From an uncultured Pelagibacteraceae bacterium (GTDB lineage: Bacteria; Pseudomonadota; Alphaproteobacteria; Pelagibacterales; Pelagibacteraceae): a stretch of 63,027 bases of DNA. Position 1 is the stretch's first letter. The number at the start of each line of letters is the position of its first letter. Both the position numbers and the translations under genes were made by a program. This document shows positions 41,584 to 49,640 of this stretch, piece by piece. A model generated the notes under the pieces. It had not been told where the DNA came from, ran no database searches, and saw only the letters and a program-made list of their open reading frames with translations. The stretch spans positions 1 through 63,027 of the forward strand of contig CACDJC010000004.1 of NCBI GenBank assembly GCA_902552475.1, read 5' to 3'.

Positions 41584-42368
41584 TGTCTAATCAATATGAA
41601 ATATTAGGAAAAGCACCAGCATCTGAAGACCTTAAAAAATTATCTCCTGATAATATTCATTTAACAATAAAAAACTTGTCAGCTGGCTATGGAAAAATGG
41701 AGATTTTACATAATCTTGATTTATATGTTAGTAGGGCTCAATCATTATGTCTAATTGGACCGAATGGAGCAGGAAAATCTACAATACTTCATTCAATATA
41801 TGGTTTTACAAATATTTTTTCAGGTCAAATTGAAGTTGAAGGAAAGGAAATTACAAATCTATCACCTGCACAAAAACTAAAATCAGAAGGTATAGCCTAT
41901 ATTCTTCAAGACAATTCAGTTTTTCCAGATATGACAGTTGAAGAAAATTTATTAATGGGTGGCTATATTAAAGATAAAACAGAAGAGTCATTTGAAGAAG
42001 CTGAAAGAGTACTTCAAAAATATGAAAGATTGAGAAATAGAAGAAATCAACCAGCTAAAGTTTTATCAGGTGGAGAAAGAAGATTATTGGAAATTTCAAG
42101 AGCTTTGGTAATGAAACCTTCAATCTTGTTAGTTGATGAACCTTCAATTGGTTTAGAACCAAAATATATTCAGATGGTTTTTGAAATTTTAGGAGATCTC
42201 CAAAAAAATGAAAATAAAACAATAATTCTTGTAGAACAAAATGCTAAAAAAGGATTAGAGTTTGCAGATATCGGTTATGTTTTAGTTTCAGGACAAACAG
42301 CGATTGCAGGTAAAGGTGATGAACTTTTAAATAATCCAGATGTGGGTCGTCTATTCTTGGGCGGTTAA
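41583..42368 (+). CDS. ABC transporter ATPase, LivF type (system 1)
   Basis: Second ATPase of system 1, 261 residues; longer than the usual 235 because of a 25-residue N-terminal extension before the first strand. Walker A GPNGAGKST (59-67), signature LSGGERRLLEIS, Walker B LLVDEPSIGLEP, and LVEQNAKKGL typical of LivF. Last transporter gene of the system; its stop overlaps the AzlC start by one base, so the exporter-like pair is in the same transcript. Confidence 0.94.
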   Translation: MSNQYEILGKAPASEDLKKLSPDNIHLTIKNLSAGYGKMEILHNLDLYVSRAQSLCLIGPNGAGKSTILHSIYGFTNIFSGQIEVEGKEITNLSPAQKLKSEGIAYILQDNSVFPDMTVEENLLMGGYIKDKTEESFEEAERVLQKYERLRNRRNQPAKVLSGGERRLLEISRALVMKPSILLVDEPSIGLEPKYIQMVFEILGDLQKNENKTIILVEQNAKKGLEFADIGYVLVSGQTAIAGKGDELLNNPDVGRLFLGG

Positions 42369-43066
42369 TGATAAATCTAAAATATTTTTTTAAAGGTATT
42401 TTGGTTGTAAAAGGTATAGATAGTCCAGCATTTGCTTTAGGGGCGAGTTTGATCGCCCTAGGAGCACTTTTTAAAGATTTAGGATTTTCAATTCATCAAA
42501 GTTTTTTTTCAACTTTTTTTACTTACGCTCTTCCAGGTCAAGTAGTTATGGCCGAGTCAATTATTGTTGGAGCATCTTTATTAAACATTTTTATTGCGGT
42601 TTGGTTAGTTAATGTACGGCTTTATCCAATGACAGTTTCTTTAATGCCTTTATTAATGCATGAAAAGCAACCTCGTTGGAAATATTATTTATTTAGTCAT
42701 TTTATTGCAGTTTCTTCATGGACAATAATGAAGAGTAACTATGAAAAAATTGAAAAAGAAAATAGAATTGATTTTTGGTTAGGAATTGGAGTAGCAACTT
42801 GGTCGATTGCGATTATATCTACTTTAATTGGATATTCTATTTCAGAGCACTTAAACAAAGAAATGATGATAGGACTAGCTATTGTTAATCCAGTATATTT
42901 TACTTGTATTATGATAGGTGCAATGAAAACTTTTCAGATAACATCATCGATTATTTTAGGTGCAATTCTAGGTCCTGCATTTTATTTTATTTCCCCAGAA
43001 TGGTGCATTCTTTATGGAGGTTTAATAGCAGGAACACTTGGATATTTTGTAGGAGAAAAAAAATGA
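42368..43066 (+). CDS. azlC: AzlC family protein (branched-chain amino-acid exporter subunit)
   Basis: Polytopic membrane protein of 232 residues with the AzlC pattern PAFALGASLIALGALFKDLG and VAWLVNVRLYPMTVSLMP-like stretch (here VWLVNVRLYPMT). AzlCD homologues such as YgaZH export valine or azaleucine. Placed directly after an importer for similar substrates. Overlaps livF and azlD by a few bases, so the five genes form one unit. Confidence 0.88.
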   Translation: MINLKYFFKGILVVKGIDSPAFALGASLIALGALFKDLGFSIHQSFFSTFFTYALPGQVVMAESIIVGASLLNIFIAVWLVNVRLYPMTVSLMPLLMHEKQPRWKYYLFSHFIAVSSWTIMKSNYEKIEKENRIDFWLGIGVATWSIAIISTLIGYSISEHLNKEMMIGLAIVNPVYFTCIMIGAMKTFQITSSIILGAILGPAFYFISPEWCILYGGLIAGTLGYFVGEKK

Positions 43067-43389
43067 CAAGTAGTATTTTTTTAGTTATTTTAATTACTTC
43101 TTTAGCAACTTATGTATCAAGATTTTTTGGAGTTGTAAGCTCAGAAAGAATTGAAGAAACATCTAAAGTTTTTAGATGGTTTAATTGCTTAGCTTATTCA
43201 ACACTTGCAGCACTTATAGCAAGAATGATAGTTTTTCCAGTAGGCGAATTAAATGAAACTACTTATTTAATAAGGTTTATTGTTATTTTATTAGCTATAT
43301 TAATATATTATTTTACAAAAAAAAATGTTGTATACCCAACAGTTTTCTCTGCCATGATATTATTTTTTTTAAATAGTTATTTTGTATAA
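43063..43389 (+). CDS. azlD: AzlD family protein (branched-chain amino-acid exporter small subunit)
   Basis: A 108-residue membrane protein with about four hydrophobic segments; TYVSRFFGVVSSERIEE and RWFNCLAYSTLAALIARM match the small AzlD/YgaH subunit. The ATG at 43063 overlaps the azlC stop (ATGA); an upstream in-frame extension from 42904 lies inside azlC and is not translated as such. Last gene of the first transporter operon. Confidence 0.87.
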   Translation: MTSSIFLVILITSLATYVSRFFGVVSSERIEETSKVFRWFNCLAYSTLAALIARMIVFPVGELNETTYLIRFIVILLAILIYYFTKKNVVYPTVFSAMILFFLNSYFV

Positions 43390-43451
43390 AAAGCATTGGA
43401 AAGAGTAATAAATATATCACTAGACGATATATAAATTTCATGGTGTAATTG

Positions 43452-43468
43452 GTTGTTTGATAAACAAC
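43452..43468. promoter_or_regulatory. Perfect 7-bp inverted repeat, candidate operator
   Basis: GTTGTTT-GAT-AAACAAC is a perfect palindrome with a three-base centre, six bases before the start of the pentapeptide-repeat gene and ahead of the csiD-like and transporter genes. TTGT...ACAA half-sites recall GntR/FadR-type operators, a family that controls csiD in enterobacteria; no regulator gene is in the window. Confidence 0.4.
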
Positions 43469-43473
43469 TTAAG

Positions 43474-43986
43474 ATGAGAAAATTATTATTAATTTTATTT
43501 TTATTCTTAATTCCTAATGTCGCTAGCGCTGGATGCGATGATCCATTAACTGATGGAGTTGATTATACTAAATGTAGATTTTCAGATGGACAAGATTTGC
43601 AAGGAAGCTTTCTTCCAAATTCAAATTTGTCATTTGCGAGCTTTATTCAGGTGAACTTTGATAAAAGTATTATGATGAATTCAGATTTATCATTTGGTAC
43701 TTTTCCAGAGTCGACATTTATAAGAACTAATTTATATGAATCCGTTTTAGTTGGGGCAAATTTTGAAAAAACAAATTTTACAGGTGCTAACCTTACTAGA
43801 GCAGATTTCATGGGTGCAACGTTAATAGAGACAAATTTTCAAAATGCAAATTTGATGGAAGCAAAGTTTACATCGTCTAATATTACTAACGCAAATTTTG
43901 ATGGAGCTAATTTAATAGGTGCCACATGGACCAATGGAGAAGTTTGTGGTCCTGACTCAATAGGAGTTTGCAATAAAACAAATTAA
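43474..43986 (+). CDS. Secreted pentapeptide-repeat protein
   Basis: A 170-residue protein with a signal peptide ending near VASA (about 19-21), followed by a Cys-containing stretch and about eight to nine pentapeptide repeats of the A(N/D)(L/F)xx type between 45 and 150, for example GANFEKTNFTGANLTRADFM. Such repeats form a right-handed quadrilateral beta-helix. Two Cys near each end may make disulfides. The periplasmic or surface role is unknown. ATG 43474 is favoured over a TTG 21 bases upstream, which lies in the palindrome. The stop overlaps the csiD-like gene by one base. Confidence 0.85.
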   Translation: MRKLLLILFLFLIPNVASAGCDDPLTDGVDYTKCRFSDGQDLQGSFLPNSNLSFASFIQVNFDKSIMMNSDLSFGTFPESTFIRTNLYESVLVGANFEKTNFTGANLTRADFMGATLIETNFQNANLMEAKFTSSNITNANFDGANLIGATWTNGEVCGPDSIGVCNKTN

Positions 43987-44909
43987 TGCATCAAGATTTA
44001 AAGCATCTAGATGGCTTCGAAATTTCTTTTCATGAAAAATCAAAAAGAATTATAAATATTAAAATAGAAGATCAAGTTATTGAAAGACTAATATTTCCTT
44101 TTAAAAAATTTGATATAACAGCACTAGAATATAAACCGTTTACAAGATTTACAATTGCAAAAAGTTTAGATGACATTACTTCTAACGAACTAAGTAAATA
44201 TTTAAATTCAATTTTAAAAGATAGAAATACAGGATGTTTTATTATTGGTCCTAAAATTATTTCAAAAAAAGTGGATCATAATTTTTTAGTTAAACTTTCA
44301 ACAGCTATTACACATTTGATTGGTAATCCTAATCACGATTCTATGGCTGGTAAATATTATGCAAGATTTCATGTTAAGCATGAGGATAATAGTGACTCAT
44401 ATTTGAGAAAAGCATACACCAATATGGATCTTCATACTGATGGAACTTATGTTAAAGAAAAAACTGACTGGATTTTGATGACAAAATTGGAAGAAGAAAA
44501 TGTTATTGGAGGCGAGTCTTATATACTTCACTTGGATGATTGGGAACACCTTGAAGATTTTATAAATGATGATGTTGGTAAGCAAAATTTTATTTGGGGT
44601 TCACCTAAAAGTAAAAATATTAATTATAAAGTTGAACATCCAGTTTTTTCAGCAGATGAAAAAGGAAATCCTCAAATTTCATATATTGATCAATTCCCAG
44701 AACCTAAGAATATGGAGCAAGGAATATTTTTGCAAAAATTATCAGATGCCTTGGAAGAAAGTCAAAATAAGATTGTATTTCCACTTCCTGTTGGTAGCGC
44801 AATTGTTGCCAATAATTATTTCTGGCTGCATGGAAGAAAACCATTTAAAGAAAATAAAAATTTAAGCAGAGAATTATTAAGAATTAGAGGTTCCTTTTTC
44901 AATAATTAA
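43986..44909 (+). CDS. glaH: Glutarate 2-hydroxylase (CsiD/GlaH family)
   Basis: Fe(II)/2-oxoglutarate oxygenase hydroxylating glutarate to L-2-hydroxyglutarate in lysine/5-aminovalerate breakdown. The 307-residue protein follows E. coli CsiD closely from memory: ALEYKPFTRFTIAKSLDD, GKYYARFHVKHEDNSDSYLR, the iron site LHTDGTYV (His150, Asp152), LHLDDWEHLEDF and NNYFWLHGRKPF (His282) with Arg297 or Arg301. Placed between a pentapeptide gene and a proC-like gene at the head of a second ABC importer operon. The usual partners (LhgO, GabD, GabT) are not in the window. Confidence 0.9.
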   Translation: MHQDLKHLDGFEISFHEKSKRIINIKIEDQVIERLIFPFKKFDITALEYKPFTRFTIAKSLDDITSNELSKYLNSILKDRNTGCFIIGPKIISKKVDHNFLVKLSTAITHLIGNPNHDSMAGKYYARFHVKHEDNSDSYLRKAYTNMDLHTDGTYVKEKTDWILMTKLEEENVIGGESYILHLDDWEHLEDFINDDVGKQNFIWGSPKSKNINYKVEHPVFSADEKGNPQISYIDQFPEPKNMEQGIFLQKLSDALEESQNKIVFPLPVGSAIVANNYFWLHGRKPFKENKNLSRELLRIRGSFFNN

Positions 44910-44926
44910 GTGTAGAAAATACATTT

Positions 44927-45697
44927 ATGAAACTAGGTTTTATAGGAACAGGAAAAATAACCTCATCTGTTGTTTCAGGAATTTGTAGATCAAATTTATC
45001 TTTTAAAAAAATATTACTCTCACCCAGAAATAGAAGTATAGCAAAAAAACTTACTAAAAATTTTAAAAAAGTTTCTATAGCCAAAAATAATCAAGAAATT
45101 CTAAATTCATGTAATTGGATTTTTTTAGCAGTTACCCCAACGGTTGGTCAAAAAATAATTAAGGATTTAAAATTTAAATCTACACATACAATAATAAGTT
45201 TTATTTCAACAATGACTTTGCCACAACTTAGAAAAGCAATTAAAGTAAAAGCAGAAATCATTAGAGCCATTCCATTACCACCTATTTCAATAAGAAAAGG
45301 ACCAGTGCCAATATTTCCTCCAAATAAAAAAGTTAAAAATTTTTTTAATAAACTCGGAACAACAGTCGAAATTAATAATGAAAAACTTTCAAAAAACTTT
45401 TGGTCTACATCTGGAATGATGGCTCCATTTTATGAATTGTTAAGTACCATTTCCGATTGGTTGGTCAAGCGTGGTGTAAAAAGGGATAATGCGCAGAAAT
45501 ATATTACTTCACTTTTTGTTGCTTTGTCTGAAGATGCAGTAGTAAATTCTAAAAAAGATTTGAAATATTTAGTAAAAGAATCTCAAACTCCAAGAGGACT
45601 TAATGAACAAGGGGTTAAAGAACTGAGAAAAGCAGGATTCTATAGATCGACTGAAAAAACACTAAATAGTATTCTTAAAAGATTAAACAAAGTATAA
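44927..45697 (+). CDS. Pyrroline-5-carboxylate reductase family protein (ProC-like)
   Basis: NAD(P)H-dependent reductase of the ProC family, 256 residues. The Rossmann motif is GFIGTGKI (4-11), then LLSPRN and VTPTVGQKIIKDL, and a C-terminal helical domain with VKESQTPRGLNEQGVKELRK, matching the P5CR pattern TxPGGxT/xExGL. The classic C-terminal sequence is altered, so it may act on another cyclic imine (for example piperideine carboxylate) rather than pyrroline-5-carboxylate. Placed between glaH and an importer. Confidence 0.82.
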   Translation: MKLGFIGTGKITSSVVSGICRSNLSFKKILLSPRNRSIAKKLTKNFKKVSIAKNNQEILNSCNWIFLAVTPTVGQKIIKDLKFKSTHTIISFISTMTLPQLRKAIKVKAEIIRAIPLPPISIRKGPVPIFPPNKKVKNFFNKLGTTVEINNEKLSKNFWSTSGMMAPFYELLSTISDWLVKRGVKRDNAQKYITSLFVALSEDAVVNSKKDLKYLVKESQTPRGLNEQGVKELRKAGFYRSTEKTLNSILKRLNKV

Positions 45698-45703
45698 TTT
45701 TCT

Positions 45704-46492
45704 ATGCAGCCAGATTCCAACATTCTGCAAATAGATAATCTTTCAAAATATTTTGGAGGGTTGGCTGCTGTATCTAATTGTTCTCTAAAAATTAAGAGAG
45801 GATCTATAACTGGGATTATAGGTCCCAATGGATCTGGAAAGACAACGTTGTTCAATCTTATAGCGGGAAATTTAAGATCATCAGAAGGCCAAGTTTTATT
45901 TAATAATGAAAATATTACAGATGTCCCTTCTTATGAATTATTTTCCAAAGGATTGCTAAGAACTTTTCAAATTGCTCACGAGTTTTCCAATTTAACTGTA
46001 CTTGAAAACTTAATGATGGTTCCAGGAAATCAATCTGGAGAAATTTTATTAAACGCTTTATTAAAACCAAAACTAATAAAGAAAGAAGAAGAAGAAATTA
46101 GAGCAAAAGCATATGAAGTGATTGAATTTTTAAATCTTAAGCATTTGGCAAACGAGAGAGCGGGAAATTTATCAGGAGGTCAGAAAAAACTATTAGAACT
46201 TGGTAGAACAATGATGGTTGATGCTAAACTTGTATTGCTTGATGAAGTTGGAGCGGGTGTCAATAGAACTTTATTGAAAGAATTAGGAACAGCAATTTTA
46301 AGACTAAATAAAGAAAAAAATTATACATTTTGTATGATTGAGCATGATATGGATTTTATTAGCAGAATGTGCGATCCGGTAATTGTTATGGCAGAAGGCT
46401 CCGTATTATTCGAGGGAACATCAGATGAGGTAAAAAAGAATGAAAAAGTTATAGAAAGTTATTTAGGAAGAGGAAAGGCTCAAGAAGGATAA
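45704..46492 (+). CDS. ABC transporter ATPase, LivG type (system 2)
   Basis: ATPase of the second importer, 262 residues. Walker A GPNGSGKTT (40-48), signature LSGGQKKLLELGRT, switch IEHDMDFI, and RTFQIAHEFSNLTVLEN. Walker B reads LLDEVGAGVNR, with Val where DEP is usual, but the catalytic Glu is kept. It starts six bases after the proC-like gene and is the first of four packed transporter genes (G-F-H-M order, unlike system 1). Confidence 0.93.
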   Translation: MQPDSNILQIDNLSKYFGGLAAVSNCSLKIKRGSITGIIGPNGSGKTTLFNLIAGNLRSSEGQVLFNNENITDVPSYELFSKGLLRTFQIAHEFSNLTVLENLMMVPGNQSGEILLNALLKPKLIKKEEEEIRAKAYEVIEFLNLKHLANERAGNLSGGQKKLLELGRTMMVDAKLVLLDEVGAGVNRTLLKELGTAILRLNKEKNYTFCMIEHDMDFISRMCDPVIVMAEGSVLFEGTSDEVKKNEKVIESYLGRGKAQEG

Positions 46493-46497
46493 AATTT

Positions 46498-47205
46498 ATG
46501 GCATTTTTTGAAGGAAATAAAATGACCGGTGGTTACGGAGATGGTCCTGACATAATTAATTCTTGTACAATTAATGTTAACAAAGGTGAAATTGTAGCAA
46601 TCTTAGGACCTAATGGTGCAGGGAAATCAACCGCAATGAAAGCTATGCTTGGACTACTTAATCTTAAGTCTGGAAATGTTTTAATTGAAGGAGAGGATAT
46701 TTCAAAATTATCTCCTCAAGAAAGAGTAAAAAAAGGAATTTCGTTTGTTCCTCAGACAAGAAATGTATTTGCAGAATTGACTGTAAGAGAAAATTTAGAA
46801 GTTGGAGCTTTTTTAAGAGAAGATGATGTATTAAAAGTTATAGAAGAAATATACGATTTATTCCCAATTTTAAGAGATAAAAAAGACCAAGTAGTTGGAC
46901 AACTGTCTGGAGGACAAAGACAGCAAGTGGCTCTAGGAAGAGCTTTGATGATTAGACCATCAGTTTTGATGTTGGATGAGCCAACAGCCGGAGTATCACC
47001 TATTGTTATGGATGAACTTTTTGAACACATAGTTAAAGTTAAAAAAACAGATGTTGCAATAATTATGGTTGAACAAAATGCCAAACAGGCACTCAGTATT
47101 TCTGATCGTGGATACGTTTTGGTAACTGGAGAAAATAAATTTGAAGGATCTGGTAAAGAATTATTGAATGATCCTGAAGTTAGAAGATCTTTTTTAGGAG
47201 CATAA
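46498..47205 (+). CDS. ABC transporter ATPase, LivF type (system 2)
   Basis: Second ATPase of system 2, 235 residues, the usual LivF length. Walker A GPNGAGKST (37-45), signature LSGGQRQQVALGRAL, Walker B LMLDEPTAGVSP, and MVEQNAKQAL. Five bases after the first ATPase; directly followed by the permease. Confidence 0.94.
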   Translation: MAFFEGNKMTGGYGDGPDIINSCTINVNKGEIVAILGPNGAGKSTAMKAMLGLLNLKSGNVLIEGEDISKLSPQERVKKGISFVPQTRNVFAELTVRENLEVGAFLREDDVLKVIEEIYDLFPILRDKKDQVVGQLSGGQRQQVALGRALMIRPSVLMLDEPTAGVSPIVMDELFEHIVKVKKTDVAIIMVEQNAKQALSISDRGYVLVTGENKFEGSGKELLNDPEVRRSFLGA

Positions 47206-48216
47206 ATGGATTTTATAAACGCAATAATTGTTTTATTAAATTATACAGTAATACCAGCTCTTACTTATGGTTCTCAATTGGCTTTAGGAGCGATTTTTGT
47301 AACATTGATTTATGGAATATTAAGATTTGCAAATTTTGCAACTGGAGACATGATGTCTTTTGGAACAATGTTTGCCGTTCTTTTAACTTATTATTTGCAA
47401 TCCAAAGGTATAAGTTTTGGATTTTTGCCTACCGCTCTATTAACAATTCCATTTGCTGTAGCAATGATGATTTTTTACATGCTACTCATAGATAAAACAG
47501 TTTTTAGTTATTATAGAATAAAAAAAAGCCCACCAGTTCAACTAGCTATGGTTAGTTTGGGTGTAATGTTTGTTACCCAAGCAATAATAAGAATAATAAT
47601 TGGACCGACGGATAGAAGATTTCTTGATGGAGAAAAATTTATTTTAAAAGCTTCAGAATTTAAAGAAATGACTGGACTTAATGAAGGTCTAACCATTAAA
47701 TCTACTCAAGTTATTACATTAGTTGTAACTATCGTTGTTGTCTCAATAATGTTTTGGTTTTTGAATAAAACTAAGACTGGGACAAGTATGCGAGCTTATT
47801 CTGATAATGAAGATTTAGCATTGCTTTCAGGAATAGATCCAAAGAGAGTCGTTATGATTACCTGGGTAATTGCCGGTATTTTAGCAACCATTGGAGGTAT
47901 TTTATATGGATTAGATAAAAGCTATAGACCGTTTGTTTATTTTAATAACATGCTGCCAATATTTGCTGCAGCAATTGTTGGTGGAATAGGAAATCCCTAC
48001 GGGGCTTTTTTTGGAGGTTATGTAATTGCTTTTGCAGAAATATTTTTAACCTATGCCTATAAAAGATTTTTTGTTTATTTATTGCCTGAGTCTTTGGAAC
48101 CGAATTCTTTAATGCAATTGTTATCAACTGATTATAAATTCGCTATTTCATTTTCTATTCTAGTGGTCGTATTACTGTTTAGGCCCTCGGGAATTTTTGA
48201 AGGAAAGAAAATATGA
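47206..48216 (+). CDS. ABC transporter permease, LivH type (system 2)
   Basis: Permease of 336 residues with about eight membrane segments. GILRFANFATGDMMSFG is the LivH-type counterpart of the conserved helix, and GTSMRAYSDNEDLALLSGID is the ATPase-contact loop; VGGIGNPYGAFFGGYVIAF follows. ATG directly abuts the preceding stop, and the stop overlaps the next gene by four bases. Confidence 0.92.
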   Translation: MDFINAIIVLLNYTVIPALTYGSQLALGAIFVTLIYGILRFANFATGDMMSFGTMFAVLLTYYLQSKGISFGFLPTALLTIPFAVAMMIFYMLLIDKTVFSYYRIKKSPPVQLAMVSLGVMFVTQAIIRIIIGPTDRRFLDGEKFILKASEFKEMTGLNEGLTIKSTQVITLVVTIVVVSIMFWFLNKTKTGTSMRAYSDNEDLALLSGIDPKRVVMITWVIAGILATIGGILYGLDKSYRPFVYFNNMLPIFAAAIVGGIGNPYGAFFGGYVIAFAEIFLTYAYKRFFVYLLPESLEPNSLMQLLSTDYKFAISFSILVVVLLFRPSGIFEGKKI

Positions 48217-49583
48217 AGCAATATTCAAACGTCATTGCAGCTTATTCGATTATGCTTGTGCTTATAATTTTAGTAGGTGTATTTCAATCTTGGTCAATTG
48301 CTTTAACAATTTTTAATTACTGCATGATATCTGCTGTAATGACTCTAGGAGCAAATATTCAATGGGGCTATGCAGGATTAATTAATTTTGGAATTATGGG
48401 TTACACGGCATTAGGTGGTTTAGCAGTGGTACTTGTATCAGTGGCACCAGTTCCGGAAGCATGGAGTGTTGGTGGGTTAAATATGATGACAGCGCTTGCA
48501 GTAATTATTGGTATGGTATTTTCAATTCGATATATTTTGAAAAAAATTCAAAAATCAAAAAAAAGAACTTATTTAATTACAGCAATCATTTTCTTTGGTT
48601 TGATATTAATTAAATTAATATCAGAACCCGCGATTGAACATATAGAAGCTGTTGAGCCTGCTAAATTTGGATTTTTAGGTGGACTTGGAATGCCGGTATT
48701 ATTTTCTTGGATCGTTGGAGGTTTCTTTGCTGCAGGATTAGCATATATTGTAGGAAAGGTTGCTCTTGGATTAAGAGCAGACTACTTAGCAATTGCCACA
48801 TTATTAATTGCTGAAATTGTTGTTTCAATAATCAAACATGAAGACTGGTTAGCTAGAGGTGTTAAAAATGTTATAGGATTAAAAAGACCCGCACCTTATG
48901 AAATAGACTTACAAACTTCCCCATGGTTTATTAATTTAGTCGAAAAATTTCATTCAACAAAATTGGCAGCAATAAATTCTCTTTCTGAAAAACAAGATTT
49001 GCTCAATCAACTAGTTATAGACGCTTCTTCAATTTATGTAAAACTTTGCTTTGCAGGATTATTTTTAGTCGTTGTAATTATCTTATTAATTATTACACAA
49101 AAGGCTCTTTATTCACCATGGGGAAGGATGATGAGAGCAATAAGAGATAATGAAGAGGCTGCAAGCGCCATGGGAAAAAATATTGTTAAACAACACTTAT
49201 TTATATTTATTTTAGGATCAGCAATAGTTGGAATAGCGGGCGCAATGATGGTAACACACGATGGTCTGTTTACTCCAGGAAGTTATCGGCCAATGAGATA
49301 TACATTCGTTATATGGGTAATGGTAATTGTTGGAGGAACAGGTAATAATTTTGGTGCAATTCTTGGAGGATTTGTAGTTTGGTTTTTATGGGTTCAGGCA
49401 GCTCCAATGGCTTTATTTGTAATAAATCTTTTTACAGCTCATCTTCCAGAAACAAATGAATTAAGAATACATTTAGTCGAAAGCGCTCCATATTTTAGGT
49501 TTTTACTTGTAGGAATTGGACTTCTTGTGATAATGCGTTTTAGACCTCAAGGAATACTTCCAGAAAAAATAATCAAACAGTAA
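48213..49583 (+). CDS. ABC transporter permease, LivM type, long form (system 2)
   Basis: Permease of 456 residues, about 100 longer than system 1 LivM because of an insertion around residues 220-290 in a non-membrane loop (near LKRPAPYEIDLQTSPWFINL). The ATPase-contact loop AIRDNEEAASAMGKNIVKQ and GGTGNNFGAILGGFVVW confirm the family. It ends the operon facing the binding-protein gene on the other strand, with a shared terminator between. Confidence 0.92.
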   Translation: MKQYSNVIAAYSIMLVLIILVGVFQSWSIALTIFNYCMISAVMTLGANIQWGYAGLINFGIMGYTALGGLAVVLVSVAPVPEAWSVGGLNMMTALAVIIGMVFSIRYILKKIQKSKKRTYLITAIIFFGLILIKLISEPAIEHIEAVEPAKFGFLGGLGMPVLFSWIVGGFFAAGLAYIVGKVALGLRADYLAIATLLIAEIVVSIIKHEDWLARGVKNVIGLKRPAPYEIDLQTSPWFINLVEKFHSTKLAAINSLSEKQDLLNQLVIDASSIYVKLCFAGLFLVVVIILLIITQKALYSPWGRMMRAIRDNEEAASAMGKNIVKQHLFIFILGSAIVGIAGAMMVTHDGLFTPGSYRPMRYTFVIWVMVIVGGTGNNFGAILGGFVVWFLWVQAAPMALFVINLFTAHLPETNELRIHLVESAPYFRFLLVGIGLLVIMRFRPQGILPEKIIKQ

Positions 49584-49597
49584 TATTTTGAAAATAA

Positions 49598-49632
49598 AAA
49601 ACCCCAGCAAAAAATATTTGCCGGGGTTTTAA
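49598..49632. terminator. Bidirectional intrinsic terminator
   Basis: AAAACCCCAGCAAA and TTTGCCGGGGTTTT form a strong stem with A-rich and T-rich flanks on the two sides, so it can stop transcription from both the system 2 permease genes (+) and the binding-protein gene (-). It lies between the convergent stops at 49583 and 49641. Confidence 0.88.
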
Positions 49633-49640
49633 ATTATATT

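Noticed and set aside
42904..43062. Longer start for azlD
   Set aside because: The extension is azlC read in another frame; the ATGA overlap at 43063 is the natural start.
43741..43920. Tandem nucleotide repeat or CRISPR-like periodicity
   Set aside because: The periodicity is 15 bases and comes from pentapeptide repeats in the protein; there are no conserved repeats with unique spacers.
46240..46275. Defective Walker B in the system 2 LivG ATPase (DEV for DEP)
   Set aside because: The catalytic Glu is kept and Pro is not essential, so there is no reason to think it inactive.
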